Notes: a model not told the origin generated them from the sequence alone. Shown: positions 1-7,135, counted from the first letter of the stretch. The stretch: DNA of 8,817 nucleotides from Candidatus Bathyarchaeota archaeon (GCA_016867505.1 VGJH01000035.1:1-8817); one strand, 5' to 3'. Translations and numbers: made by a program.

Positions 1-222
1 CGTTGTTCAACAGATATTCAAGCAATTATTGTACCAAAAAAGGCTACAGAGATTGATGGGCTTGAAGAAAAAATCCTGAAATATTGTAATGAAAAATTAC
101 AGCCTTATGAGAGACCAACTAAAATTGTAATAGTTTCAAATTTACCAATGACACAAATGGGTAAAGTAGATCGTCTAGCTGTCGAAGCAGAAATTGAAAG
201 AAAATTCCGAGGACAAGTATAA
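1..222 (+). CDS. Acyl-adenylate-forming ligase (AMP-binding, acyl-CoA synthetase-like), C-terminal fragment
   Basis: Only the last 73 codons are in the window; the gene begins upstream and stops at TAA 220-222. The fragment matches the small mobile C-terminal domain of the ANL superfamily (acyl-CoA synthetases, aryl-CoA ligases, NRPS adenylation domains). It has a Y-E-R-P turn at residues 36-39, a run of hydrophobic strand residues (KIVIVSNLP), then the A10 motif LPMTQMGKVDR at residues 49-58. Lys55 is the invariant lysine that contacts the acyl-adenylate in the first half-reaction. The family activates a carboxylate with ATP and usually transfers it to CoA. The substrate pocket lies in the missing N-terminal domain, so the substrate cannot be predicted. 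The gene converges on the HerA-like gene with 12 nt between stop codons. Confidence 0.85.
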   Translation, partial: RCSTDIQAIIVPKKATEIDGLEEKILKYCNEKLQPYERPTKIVIVSNLPMTQMGKVDRLAVEAEIERKFRGQV

Positions 223-234
223 AAAATCAAAAAA
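223..234 (-). terminator. T-rich stretch after the HerA-like ATPase gene
   Basis: Read on the minus strand, the 12 nt after the ATPase stop codon are TTTTTTGATTTT. Archaeal RNA polymerase terminates at T-tracts without needing a hairpin, so this is a plausible terminator. It also separates the gene from the convergent ligase gene. This rests on composition only. Confidence 0.4.
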
Positions 235-1950
235 TTAATTGTTTGCTGGTAATAATAAACTGGTTAAATAATTTTCAAATTCATTACGGGTATTTTCATC
301 ATAGAGATTTCCAAGTTCCTTTTCTAAATATTCTCCAAGACTCCATTTAATTATTCCAGTATCCTTGTTGTAATTAATTATTTTAGCTTCTTCAAGAAGC
401 TGAATATCTTTATAGAAGTCATCCATTCTCTTACCCATGCTACTATAAAGCAAGCCATATAGTTCGCCTCTTCTCATAGTCTTTCTTTCATGTATAAGCA
501 TTGCAGCTGTAGTTGTATTCTTTGGAATATTACGTATGTTAAAGGCAATTTGCTTTAGTATATTGTCTTTAATTGCATTTTTAAAAGCACTTGAAACATC
601 AATATTTACGAATGTTGTGGGTCTATCATATTTTAATATCTGATGCATTCTTTGATCAACGAGAAGATTTAGATCATCTATGTTGAATGTTGTATTTTCT
701 GTAATAATTTTGACAACATCTTCCTTTCTATCTTGTTTTTGAATGCTAATAATATCATTGAATTTTAAATTAATATTTGTAATATCTCTTCTAAGAAGTT
801 CAAACTCGGATCGTAGTAATGATGCTTCTTTTTCAATTTTAATTATTTTTAGCTCCAAATCTTCGATTCTTTTCAAAGTTGTATCATTTGGAGCTGGAAG
901 AAGCTGGGGGACATCAATAGGTGCTTCTTTTTTATTTTCATCTCCTGGGTTACTCAAATATTTCTTCACCTCTGAGGAGTCTATCTCTCCTTTTGCTACC
1001 TTTTTACCCAACTCGTCGGGAACACCCGCGGGAAGCACATAGACATTCTTTATTTCATCACCTAAAATTGCATAAAAATGTCCAATAGGAAGAGTTCTAA
1101 TATCATCTGCTGAAAATTTAGTCTTCCCAAGTTGTTCTCGAACTCGTTCGACTTCGTGTCCTTCCCTTTGCCGACCTAAAATCCAATTGTTACATTGACG
1201 GAGGGGAGTTTTATCAATTCCAGCAATATCTTGGCTGTCGATAAATAGATAATTCCCAATAGATGCACCTTTACGAATAAAGGTTTCAGCATATAATTTG
1301 ACAGGAGTATTTCTACCCTGTGGAAGATGTTCCCAAGCTTCAGGAATGATAATTATAACATCCTGTAGTTTACTAATCACAAATTCCATTGTGCTCTGGA
1401 TTACTAAACTCTGTAATTCGACACTCATCAATGTAAGATCCATTACATTGATTCCTTCATGTAACATCAGTTTTTTACTGAATTCGAATTTTTCGATCTG
1501 AGGAACCACAATCTTCAGATATTCTTCAAGTGCGGTGTATACATTCTCAGCTAAAGTAGTTGGATTTGATTCTGCTCTTAGCTGTTGTATGTTTTCTAAA
1601 ACTTCTCGGAGGGTTTTAGTATTTTTTGTTGCACGCATAATCCAAGGTCGTTCAAATCGCATCTTTTCTCTAAGCACAGCCTCTAATATACTCGAAACAT
1701 ATTGCCAATCAGCACGTTGATTGAAAAAGGGTTGAATTTCTATATAATTATTAAATCCGCCTTCGCCTCGTTTAGTTTTAAAGGCTATAGCTTGTTTTTT
1801 CGAACGTGAAATTAATGCTTCTAAAGTAGTTGTTTTACCAGATAATTGAGTCATCCCAGTTATCACTGTGTGATGGAGGTTCATGTAGACCTCTTCACCT
1901 GTGCCAACCTCGAAGCCTAGAAGTATTTTGAGACCAGCCAAAGAGTTCAC
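235..1950 (-). CDS. HerA/VirB4-like P-loop ATPase with coiled coil and C-terminal winged helix
   Basis: A 571-residue protein resembling HerA/VirB4-type ATPases (DNA-pumping RecA-fold motors). The P-loop GMTQLSGKTT is at residues 32-41. A Walker-B-like strand ends in IIIIPEAW at 199-206, followed by a sensor-like segment FIDSQDIAGIDK at 236-247 and an arginine-bearing stretch LGRQREGHEVERV at 258-270. After a charged linker, a predicted coiled coil runs about 355-400. The C-terminal part (about 480-545) looks like a winged helix. Two features are odd: the P-loop has five residues rather than four between its glycines, and proline replaces the usual Walker-B aspartate, although the adjacent glutamate E204 is kept. 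The start is GTG with an in-frame TAG directly before it, so it cannot extend upstream. The next Met (residue 23) would remove the strand before the P-loop. No HerA-partner nuclease NurA is present, so a role in DNA translocation is inferred from the fold only. Confidence 0.75.
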   Translation of the reverse strand: MNSLAGLKILLGFEVGTGEEVYMNLHHTVITGMTQLSGKTTTLEALISRSKKQAIAFKTKRGEGGFNNYIEIQPFFNQRADWQYVSSILEAVLREKMRFERPWIMRATKNTKTLREVLENIQQLRAESNPTTLAENVYTALEEYLKIVVPQIEKFEFSKKLMLHEGINVMDLTLMSVELQSLVIQSTMEFVISKLQDVIIIIPEAWEHLPQGRNTPVKLYAETFIRKGASIGNYLFIDSQDIAGIDKTPLRQCNNWILGRQREGHEVERVREQLGKTKFSADDIRTLPIGHFYAILGDEIKNVYVLPAGVPDELGKKVAKGEIDSSEVKKYLSNPGDENKKEAPIDVPQLLPAPNDTTLKRIEDLELKIIKIEKEASLLRSEFELLRRDITNINLKFNDIISIQKQDRKEDVVKIITENTTFNIDDLNLLVDQRMHQILKYDRPTTFVNIDVSSAFKNAIKDNILKQIAFNIRNIPKNTTTAAMLIHERKTMRRGELYGLLYSSMGKRMDDFYKDIQLLEEAKIINYNKDTGIIKWSLGEYLEKELGNLYDENTRNEFENYLTSLLLPANN

Positions 1951-2013
1951 CTAAAGCAAGCTGGATATAGTTCAATAATCTTTAGTATGTTCTCTGTTAA
2001 AAGCCTAAGGAAT

Positions 2014-2048
2014 AAAAAAGGGGTAGTAACTCTCTTTTAATCAGAGAG
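2014..2048 (-). terminator. Hairpin plus T-tract after the winged-helix frame
   Basis: A perfect 6-bp stem CTCTCT/AGAGAG (arms 2043-2048 and 2030-2035, 7-nt loop) overlaps the stop codon of the winged-helix frame. It is followed on the minus strand by six T at 2019-2014. The arrangement resembles an intrinsic terminator. Its position suggests that the winged-helix frame is a separate transcription unit from the ATPase gene downstream. Confidence 0.4.
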
Positions 2049-2387
2049 CCTGATCTTTGAACTCAGTGGATTATCAATTAGTTTGAGAACAAAGGTACCA
2101 AGGGGCTTCAATTCAGCTTTTTTTCTTTTAACTGAGGACCCATAACTAATTAAATTGAGTTCTCTCAAAATCCTTGCGTTGAGTTTTAGAGTTGAGAGTG
2201 GAACACCCTCTTCTCTCGAAAGGTTGTTAAGTAAACTTGTTAATGAACCTCCCCTCTCTGCTAGGTTTGATAGAATGAGAAGTTGATTATAGTTAAGTGT
2301 CCTTAATAAAAGTCTACGGAGATCAACTACTCCGCTATTAGATATTGGTAGTGGGTCACACTTAGCACCGCACAGAATAATCAGACT
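2037..2387 (-). CDS. Winged-helix DNA-binding protein; start codon unresolved, possible frameshift
   Basis: The minus strand is open for 116 codons, from just after a TGA (2390-2388) to TAA 2039-2037. From about residue 25 it reads as a compact winged helix-turn-helix: helix 1 LLLRTLNYNQLLILSNLAER, helix 2 SLTSLLNNLSREEG, a recognition helix within VPLSTLKLNARILRELNLIS, then a basic wing SVKRKKAELKP and a final helix. There is no ATG, GTG or TTG before this domain in the frame. The only candidates are CTG at 2384 or 2375, or ATT codons. An ATG at 2391-2389 opens another frame (MKSDYSVRC, then TAA) that is one nucleotide away, so skipping one base would join it to this frame. The N-terminal segment contains CGAKC, which could bind a metal. 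The likely role is a transcription regulator or DNA-binding partner. It is divergent from the ECF S-component gene and lies upstream of the HerA-like gene in the same direction. I trust the coding frame, not the start. Confidence 0.6.
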   Translation of the reverse strand, partial: SLIILCGAKCDPLPISNSGVVDLRRLLLRTLNYNQLLILSNLAERGGSLTSLLNNLSREEGVPLSTLKLNARILRELNLISYGSSVKRKKAELKPLGTFVLKLIDNPLSSKIRLSD

Positions 2388-2434
2388 TCATTTAAAAAAT
2401 TATCGGATAAAAAAAGAAGAAAAGGATTGGCAAA

Positions 2435-2444
2435 CTTTTAAATA
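2435..2444 (+). promoter_or_regulatory. TATA box of the ECF S-component gene
   Basis: CTTTTAAATA is a good archaeal TATA-like element, 36 nt before the ATG at 2481. A start site about 25 nt downstream would give a leader of roughly 15 nt. Because the element is nearly symmetric, it could also serve the divergent winged-helix frame. Confidence 0.5.
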
Positions 2445-2467
2445 AAACGATAGTAGCGAAATCGTTT
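2445..2467. promoter_or_regulatory. Inverted repeat between TATA box and ATG (candidate operator)
   Basis: AAACGAT (2445-2451) and ATCGTTT (2461-2467) form perfect 7-bp arms around a 9-nt spacer. The repeat sits directly after the TATA box and covers the expected transcription start of the S-component gene. A protein bound there would block RNA polymerase, so repression is the natural reading. A hairpin in the leader is the alternative. Confidence 0.45.
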
Positions 2468-2480
2468 AAGTGGATTAACT

Positions 2481-3044
2481 ATGGAATTCAAGAAGGGAAA
2501 AACTATTTGGATCTCAGGGACTGCTCTTATGGCTGCTTTAGCTGTTGTACTTGATTATACTCTAAAATTTTCTGGATTAAAAATTCAATTTCCATGGATG
2601 CCTATGCTGAAATTTGATTTCACTGAAATTCCAATAATTATGGCTTTTTTACTCTATGGCTTCCTATCAGCAATTGTAGTTAGTATAATAGTATTTGTTG
2701 GTATGTTAATGAGAAGTTCCGATTTAATTGGAGCAACAATGAAACTAATTTCAGAAACTTCAACAATTTTAGGTTTAATAATTGCTTTACAGTTTACAAA
2801 ACGATTAAACATAAAACAAAATTATTACGCTTTCATTAGTGGTTTTTGTGCGATTGTTTCTAGATTAATTGCCACAAGCATCAGTAATTTGTATGTCTTA
2901 CCAACTTTTTACAAAATTCCATTTGATATAGCTCTTGGAATGTTGCCTTTAATATCTGTTTTCAATATTTTACAAGGTTTTATCAATCTTTTTCTTGGGT
3001 ATATCTTATTCATTTCGTCCAAAAAGAGGTTAATTGGAGGTTAA
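2481..3044 (+). CDS. ECF transporter S component, RibU-like (substrate unproven)
   Basis: A 187-residue very hydrophobic protein with about six membrane segments (roughly 9-27, 47-61, 62-80, 90-106, 113-135 and 150-180), the normal size and topology of an energy-coupling-factor substrate-binding (S) subunit. Helix 1 contains A15-LMA-A19, matching the AxxxA motif by which S subunits pack on EcfT. The stretch LKFDFTEIPIIMAFLLYG at 43-60 resembles the signature at the start of helix 2 in RibU riboflavin transporters. S subunits capture a vitamin and use a shared EcfA/A'/T module for ATP-driven uptake; no such module is in the window. The start is the first ATG after an in-frame TAG at 2454-2456. 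The gene is followed by the M20 amidohydrolase in the same direction after 57 nt. Riboflavin is the best guess; another vitamin is possible. Confidence 0.75.
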   Translation: MEFKKGKTIWISGTALMAALAVVLDYTLKFSGLKIQFPWMPMLKFDFTEIPIIMAFLLYGFLSAIVVSIIVFVGMLMRSSDLIGATMKLISETSTILGLIIALQFTKRLNIKQNYYAFISGFCAIVSRLIATSISNLYVLPTFYKIPFDIALGMLPLISVFNILQGFINLFLGYILFISSKKRLIGG

Positions 3045-3101
3045 AACAGATTTTCTATCATTGGTTTTATTACTTGAATGTGATGATTATTTCTGATACT
3101 G

Positions 3102-4523
3102 ATGGTTAAAGAAGTTGCTTATGGATGGATTGAACAAAATAAAAAGAAAATTATTGAGATTAGTGATAAAGCATGGGAATATGCTGAGATTGGTTTAAAG
3201 GAAGAAAAAACCAGTAAACTGCTTGCAGATTATATTGAGAAGCAAGGCTTTAAAGTTGAAAGAGGCATCGCGGACATGCCTTCTGCTTTTGTTGCTAGCT
3301 GGACATATGGAGAAAAAGGGCCTACGGTTGGCATTTTAGGAGAATTAGATGCTTTAGCGGGATTAAGTCAAAAAGCAGTTCCATACAAAGATCCAGTAAA
3401 AGAAGGGGCACCAGGACATGGATGTGGGCATAATATTCATGGTACAAGTGGAATTGCGGGAGCAATTGCTTTAAAAAAAGCCATGGAAGAAGGAAAAATT
3501 AATGGCACAATCAAGTTTTTTGGGTGTCCAGCGGAAGAAACTCTTGTTGGGAAAGTTTGGTTAACGAGACATGGTTACGTTAAAGGCGTTGATGCTGTTG
3601 TAAGTCATCATCCTGGTCAAGCTAATACAGCTGGTACCGGTAGCAATGTTGCATTAAATAGTTTTAAACTTCATTTTTATGGAAGAACTGCACATGCAGG
3701 AGGTTCACCAGAAAACGGTATTAGTGCATTAGATGCTGTTGAGTTAATGAGTGTTGGCATTAATTACATGCGTGAACACATCATGGACAAAGCAAGAATA
3801 CATAGTGTTATCGAATTTGGTGGTGGTCAACCAAATGTTGTCCCAGAGTATTCAAGAGTATGGTACTATGTACGTGCTCCAGAGCGTGAACAGGTAGATT
3901 ATATTTATAATTGGGTGCTACAAATCGCAGATGGCGCTGATAAAATGGCAAGGACCACTCATAAAGTCGAGTTCCTAACAGGATGCTATAACACTCTTCC
4001 CAACAAAATCCTAAGTGACCAAATTGTACTTAACATGAAAGAAATTAAACCACCAACATATGATGAAGCTGAGATCAAATTCGCTGAAGAACTGAATAAA
4101 ACAATTGATCAAAGACTCCGAAAAGAGGGGCTACGAAAATCTGAGAGACCTGGCTGGGAAAAATTACTAGATAAGTATTTTGATGAACGAGTATTGGATG
4201 ACTATCAAGCAGGAAAAATTGGCACAGGTAGCTCTGATGTTGCGGATGTAAGTTGGAATGCTCCAACAAAAGAATTTGGTACAGTATGCGCAATGCTAGG
4301 TACACCAGGACACAGTTGGCAATTAACCGCTCAAAGTGGTATGAGCATAGGACACAAAGGGCTGATATTTGCTAGTAAAGTCATTGCAGGTACATGTATT
4401 GATATTCTAACTCAACCTAAACTATTAAAATCAATGAAAGCCGAATTCAAAGAAAGGCTTCAAGGCAGAAAATATAAGCCACCCATTCCATTAGACCTAA
4501 AACCACCACTTAACCAATTTTAA
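3102..4523 (+). CDS. M20 family metallo-amidohydrolase, AbgB-like
   Basis: A 473-residue complete M20-family enzyme, close in length and layout to AbgB, the p-aminobenzoyl-glutamate hydrolase subunit B (about 480 residues). Metal and catalytic motifs visible are GELDAL at 80-85, GHGCGHN at 105-111 (C108 and H110), AEET with E145/E146, HHPGQ with H169/H170, and a C-terminal PGHSW with H404. The dimerisation (lid) domain spans about 185-300 and contains the family stretch YGRTAHAGGSPENG. The TGSSDVADVSW segment at 375-385 is typical of the AbgB branch. The family hydrolyses amide bonds of N-acyl amino acids and related conjugates in the cytoplasm. The exact substrate is not readable from sequence, and no AbgA partner is present. 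The ATG is the first start after an in-frame TGA at 3084-3086. Its stop lies 4 nt from that of the convergent DNA ligase gene. Confidence 0.85.
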   Translation: MVKEVAYGWIEQNKKKIIEISDKAWEYAEIGLKEEKTSKLLADYIEKQGFKVERGIADMPSAFVASWTYGEKGPTVGILGELDALAGLSQKAVPYKDPVKEGAPGHGCGHNIHGTSGIAGAIALKKAMEEGKINGTIKFFGCPAEETLVGKVWLTRHGYVKGVDAVVSHHPGQANTAGTGSNVALNSFKLHFYGRTAHAGGSPENGISALDAVELMSVGINYMREHIMDKARIHSVIEFGGGQPNVVPEYSRVWYYVRAPEREQVDYIYNWVLQIADGADKMARTTHKVEFLTGCYNTLPNKILSDQIVLNMKEIKPPTYDEAEIKFAEELNKTIDQRLRKEGLRKSERPGWEKLLDKYFDERVLDDYQAGKIGTGSSDVADVSWNAPTKEFGTVCAMLGTPGHSWQLTAQSGMSIGHKGLIFASKVIAGTCIDILTQPKLLKSMKAEFKERLQGRKYKPPIPLDLKPPLNQF

Positions 4524-4528
4524 TGGTT
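4512..4528. terminator. Small inverted repeat across convergent stop codons
   Basis: AACCA (4512-4516) and TGGTT (4524-4528) flank a 7-nt loop that contains the amidohydrolase stop codon, and the repeat reaches the ligase stop codon. The plus strand beyond it is T-rich. It could act as a bidirectional terminator where two genes face each other with only 4 nt between them. The short stem makes this weak. Confidence 0.25.
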
Positions 4529-6108
4529 TATATCTCATCTTTCATTTTAAATTGTTTCTTAAATTTATCTCGTACTTGGTTTAGTGTATTAGCATCTTTA
4601 GGGCTTTTATCTAATCTAATTCTTTTTATCCGTGCAAATCTCAATGCAAAACCTGAATGATATTTAGAACTTTTTTGAATTTCATTAAAGGCTACCTCAA
4701 CAACAATTTCAGGTTTAACGGTAACAGTGTAAGAGGTTTCAGATACTTTTAAGGATTGGAGACGTTTAGTCATCCATCGAAACTCATCATCAGTTAAACC
4801 TTTAAAGGTTTTACCAATTATTTTAAAGTCATCATCATCCGAAGCAGCTAAATGATAATTGCTTAGCCATCCTTTCCTACGCCCTGAGCCCCAATCAGCA
4901 GCGATTATTACTAGGTCTAAAGTATCAGCAGGTTTTAGTTTAAGCCAATCTTTTCCACGGGCACCAGGGGAATACATACTATCAAGTCTTTTAGCCATTA
5001 AACCCTCGTGACCAGCGTTAATTGCTGCGTCTAAGAATTTATTTACATCATTAAGGTTATCCGTTATTGTTCTTTCTGCTAATAGATGTGTTGGCATAAT
5101 TTCTTTTAATAGATTCCAACGCGTCTCATAGGATTCATCTATTAATAATCTTCCGTTATAGTATAATAAATCAAATAAATGCAGTTTTAAAGGGATGATC
5201 TCTGCAATTTTTTCTACTTGATTTGTCCTCGTAAAGCGGCGCATCAAATCTTGGAAGGGAAGGGGTTTTCCTGTTGAACCAGTAGCTGTTATTTCTCCTT
5301 CAACAATAATTCCACTCTTTGGTAGGTTTTCTTTAACTAAATTCACAATATCGGGGATACTTTCAGTTACATCAGTAAGACGTCGGCTATAGATTCTTAC
5401 TTCGTCTCCAAGGCGATGTATCTGAACCCGTGCTCCATCAAATTTGTATTCGAAAACAGTTTTTCCATCATGTTCCTTTAAAATTCCTTCAGGAGAATCA
5501 GCAATTTCAGCTAACATTGGTTTTAAAGGGACAAAAATTTCAGCAGTTATGCCCTTTAAACCCACTTCCCCTTGCGTAAGGGAGATCAATGCTACTTCTC
5601 CGATATTCCCCGTTAACATTAACGCCCTTCTAACTAGATTTAGAGGAATATCTGAAGCAACAGATAATGCTTCAATCAATACTCCCTCATTTACTCCTAT
5701 ACGCATTTCACCAAAAATTATTTTAAGTAAAACTTCAACTTCAGTGGAAGTCGAGTCATTGATTAATGCTACTAAAAGACGCTCTTTCTGTCTTCTTGCT
5801 TTATTACCTTGAATTTGAGCTATGTCATTAAGGGTTTGATAGACTCTCTTTATCGTTAATTCTTGTTTAAGCAAAGTAGTTTGTTTAGCGCTTGTTAATA
5901 CTCTTTTCATTGTACTCCACCCAATTTCAAGGGTTCGTGAATCAAATTCTGGAAAAACTTGTCCAATCAACAACAATACTACTGGAGCCATCTCATTAAC
6001 TTCAAGACTTTTCAGATAATCAGCAATTAACCGTGTTTTTTCATTTCTTTTTGAAGTTACCTCTAAAACTTGGCATAATTTGGCTAAACTATTAAATGAT
6101 GCTCCCAT
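4528..6108 (-). CDS. lig: ATP-dependent DNA ligase (archaeal LigI-like)
   Basis: A 526-residue ligase that seals nicks in duplex DNA, including joined Okazaki fragments, using ATP. The N-terminal DNA-binding domain (about 1-200) begins with the family pattern of a LAKLCQVLEVTSKRNEK-type helix. The adenylation domain has motif I EYKFDGAR at 220-227 (K222 is the nucleophile), SRRLTD at 241-246, the motif III segment LFDLLYYNG at 311-319, motif IV HEGLMAKR at 367-374 and motif V WLKLKP at 388-393. The OB-fold domain follows to the end. Q76-T-T-L-L lies just before LTIKRVYQTL, where I recall the Pyrococcus ligase carrying its PCNA-binding QKSFF; here leucines replace the aromatics. Slightly short for archaeal ligases (about 560-600) but no domain is missing. 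ATG lies 4 nt after the fen1 stop, with GGATGG just upstream as a weak ribosome site, so the two genes are very probably co-transcribed. Confidence 0.95.
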   Translation of the reverse strand: MGASFNSLAKLCQVLEVTSKRNEKTRLIADYLKSLEVNEMAPVVLLLIGQVFPEFDSRTLEIGWSTMKRVLTSAKQTTLLKQELTIKRVYQTLNDIAQIQGNKARRQKERLLVALINDSTSTEVEVLLKIIFGEMRIGVNEGVLIEALSVASDIPLNLVRRALMLTGNIGEVALISLTQGEVGLKGITAEIFVPLKPMLAEIADSPEGILKEHDGKTVFEYKFDGARVQIHRLGDEVRIYSRRLTDVTESIPDIVNLVKENLPKSGIIVEGEITATGSTGKPLPFQDLMRRFTRTNQVEKIAEIIPLKLHLFDLLYYNGRLLIDESYETRWNLLKEIMPTHLLAERTITDNLNDVNKFLDAAINAGHEGLMAKRLDSMYSPGARGKDWLKLKPADTLDLVIIAADWGSGRRKGWLSNYHLAASDDDDFKIIGKTFKGLTDDEFRWMTKRLQSLKVSETSYTVTVKPEIVVEVAFNEIQKSSKYHSGFALRFARIKRIRLDKSPKDANTLNQVRDKFKKQFKMKDEI

Positions 6109-6112
6109 TCGC

Positions 6113-7135
6113 TTACCATCCTACCCATTGAAGCAGATTAGTCCTCTCTTTACTTTTTTTAAGTCGATCAATAATTTTATTCACAGTTTTTCTATTAAAA
6201 TTATGTTCGTTACATAGAAATTCAATCAATTTATCCTCATTAAGTTCACTCTCAACAAGCTTATAATTCGTGTCAACATTGGGTTTAAGATAAATGTCTC
6301 GAATTGCTTGAATATTGGCAGGTAATTTTTCATTTATTTCATTTGGCAAATTTTCTAATTGCTCATGAGTTTTGATTAGTTTCAATGCTTTTTTAGGGCC
6401 TATCCCTCTAACACCCTCATTATAATCGGTTCCCACTAATATTGCTAAATCGATTAATTGTTCATGAGTTATTCCCAATTTTCTAAGTAATTGTTCAAAT
6501 TCAATAATTTCAGGAAATAATTTTTTGGCTTTATTTTTACTAGGAAGCCATTCTTCACCCTGAATTGTTAAATATCTAACTAATCTTGGAACACCATATA
6601 ATAGACTATCATAATCTTGACTATTACAAGCCCATGCATCTCCACGTTTAACTAAAAATGATGCTTGTGCTTCTCCTTCTGAAGGCGCTTGCATCCATTT
6701 TACGCCCATTAAAGAGAGTAGATGTTTTGCATCATCGATATTTTCTTTTTTTAGATGGCTAGTCATAACCGCTTTTGAGAAAGCAGTTTTATAATCTTTA
6801 ATTTGAATTGCTTTTTTATATTCTTCCTCTGATCTCATTCTTGATTCTTTTCGCTTAATAATCTCATCTCGCTTTAGTTCAGGAGGTTCACCATCAAAAA
6901 TAAAAACAAATTTCATATAATAATTCGACATAAGATTCGTGGTTCTTAAAGCCAAACCAACTAAATGACTTGTTACCTCGCCCCTATTATTTTTTAAAGA
7001 TGATCCATCTGGTCCTCTTATTAAAGCCAAAAATTGATATAAAACAACAAAAGCATCAACAGCAAAAGTCTTACCTCTTAATTTTTCTAAGGTAAGAACT
7101 TGTTTTTCTATGACAGGGGTAAGGTTGACACCCAA
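6113..7135 (-). CDS. fen: Flap endonuclease 1 (FEN1)
   Basis: A 340-residue structure-specific nuclease that removes 5' flaps during lagging-strand maturation and repair. I chose the TTG at 7135 because it gives the canonical MGVNLTPVI N-terminus; the family's glycine at position 2 is strongly conserved and helps bind substrate. A TTG at 7144 would add three residues (MIY). The acidic metal ligands are all present in this numbering: D27, D81, E153, E155, D174, D176 and D237, each within about one residue of the Pyrococcus enzyme. The N domain, arch region (about 88-130), I domain with PSEGEAQAS at 151-159 and NSQDYDSLLYG, and the helix-hairpin-helix GVRGIGPKKAL at 241-251 follow in order. The C-terminal tail RTNLLQWVGW occupies the PCNA-interacting position but lacks the leading glutamine and paired aromatics. 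DUF401 lies 44 nt upstream and ligase 4 nt downstream on the same strand. Confidence 0.96.
   Translation of the reverse strand: MGVNLTPVIEKQVLTLEKLRGKTFAVDAFVVLYQFLALIRGPDGSSLKNNRGEVTSHLVGLALRTTNLMSNYYMKFVFIFDGEPPELKRDEIIKRKESRMRSEEEYKKAIQIKDYKTAFSKAVMTSHLKKENIDDAKHLLSLMGVKWMQAPSEGEAQASFLVKRGDAWACNSQDYDSLLYGVPRLVRYLTIQGEEWLPSKNKAKKLFPEIIEFEQLLRKLGITHEQLIDLAILVGTDYNEGVRGIGPKKALKLIKTHEQLENLPNEINEKLPANIQAIRDIYLKPNVDTNYKLVESELNEDKLIEFLCNEHNFNRKTVNKIIDRLKKSKERTNLLQWVGW

Noticed and set aside
743..1042. Plus-strand open frame of 99 codons
   Set aside because: It is antisense to the coiled-coil region of the HerA-like ATPase; the serine/phenylalanine-rich composition is what a reverse shadow of a Lys/Glu-rich coiled coil gives.
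1298..1720. Two further plus-strand open frames of 61-67 codons
   Set aside because: Both lie inside the ATPase gene on the opposite strand, with no promoter, ribosome site or recognisable domain.
2792..2810. A second AAACGAT copy
   Set aside because: It is inside the S-component coding region, has no inverted partner nearby and is expected by chance in AT-rich DNA.
4075..4305. Minus-strand open frame of 76 codons
   Set aside because: It is antisense to the M20 amidohydrolase, whose catalytic TGSSDV segment occupies the same bases.
5444..5812. Plus-strand open frame of 122 codons
   Set aside because: It is antisense to the ligase motif I region; no domain resemblance.
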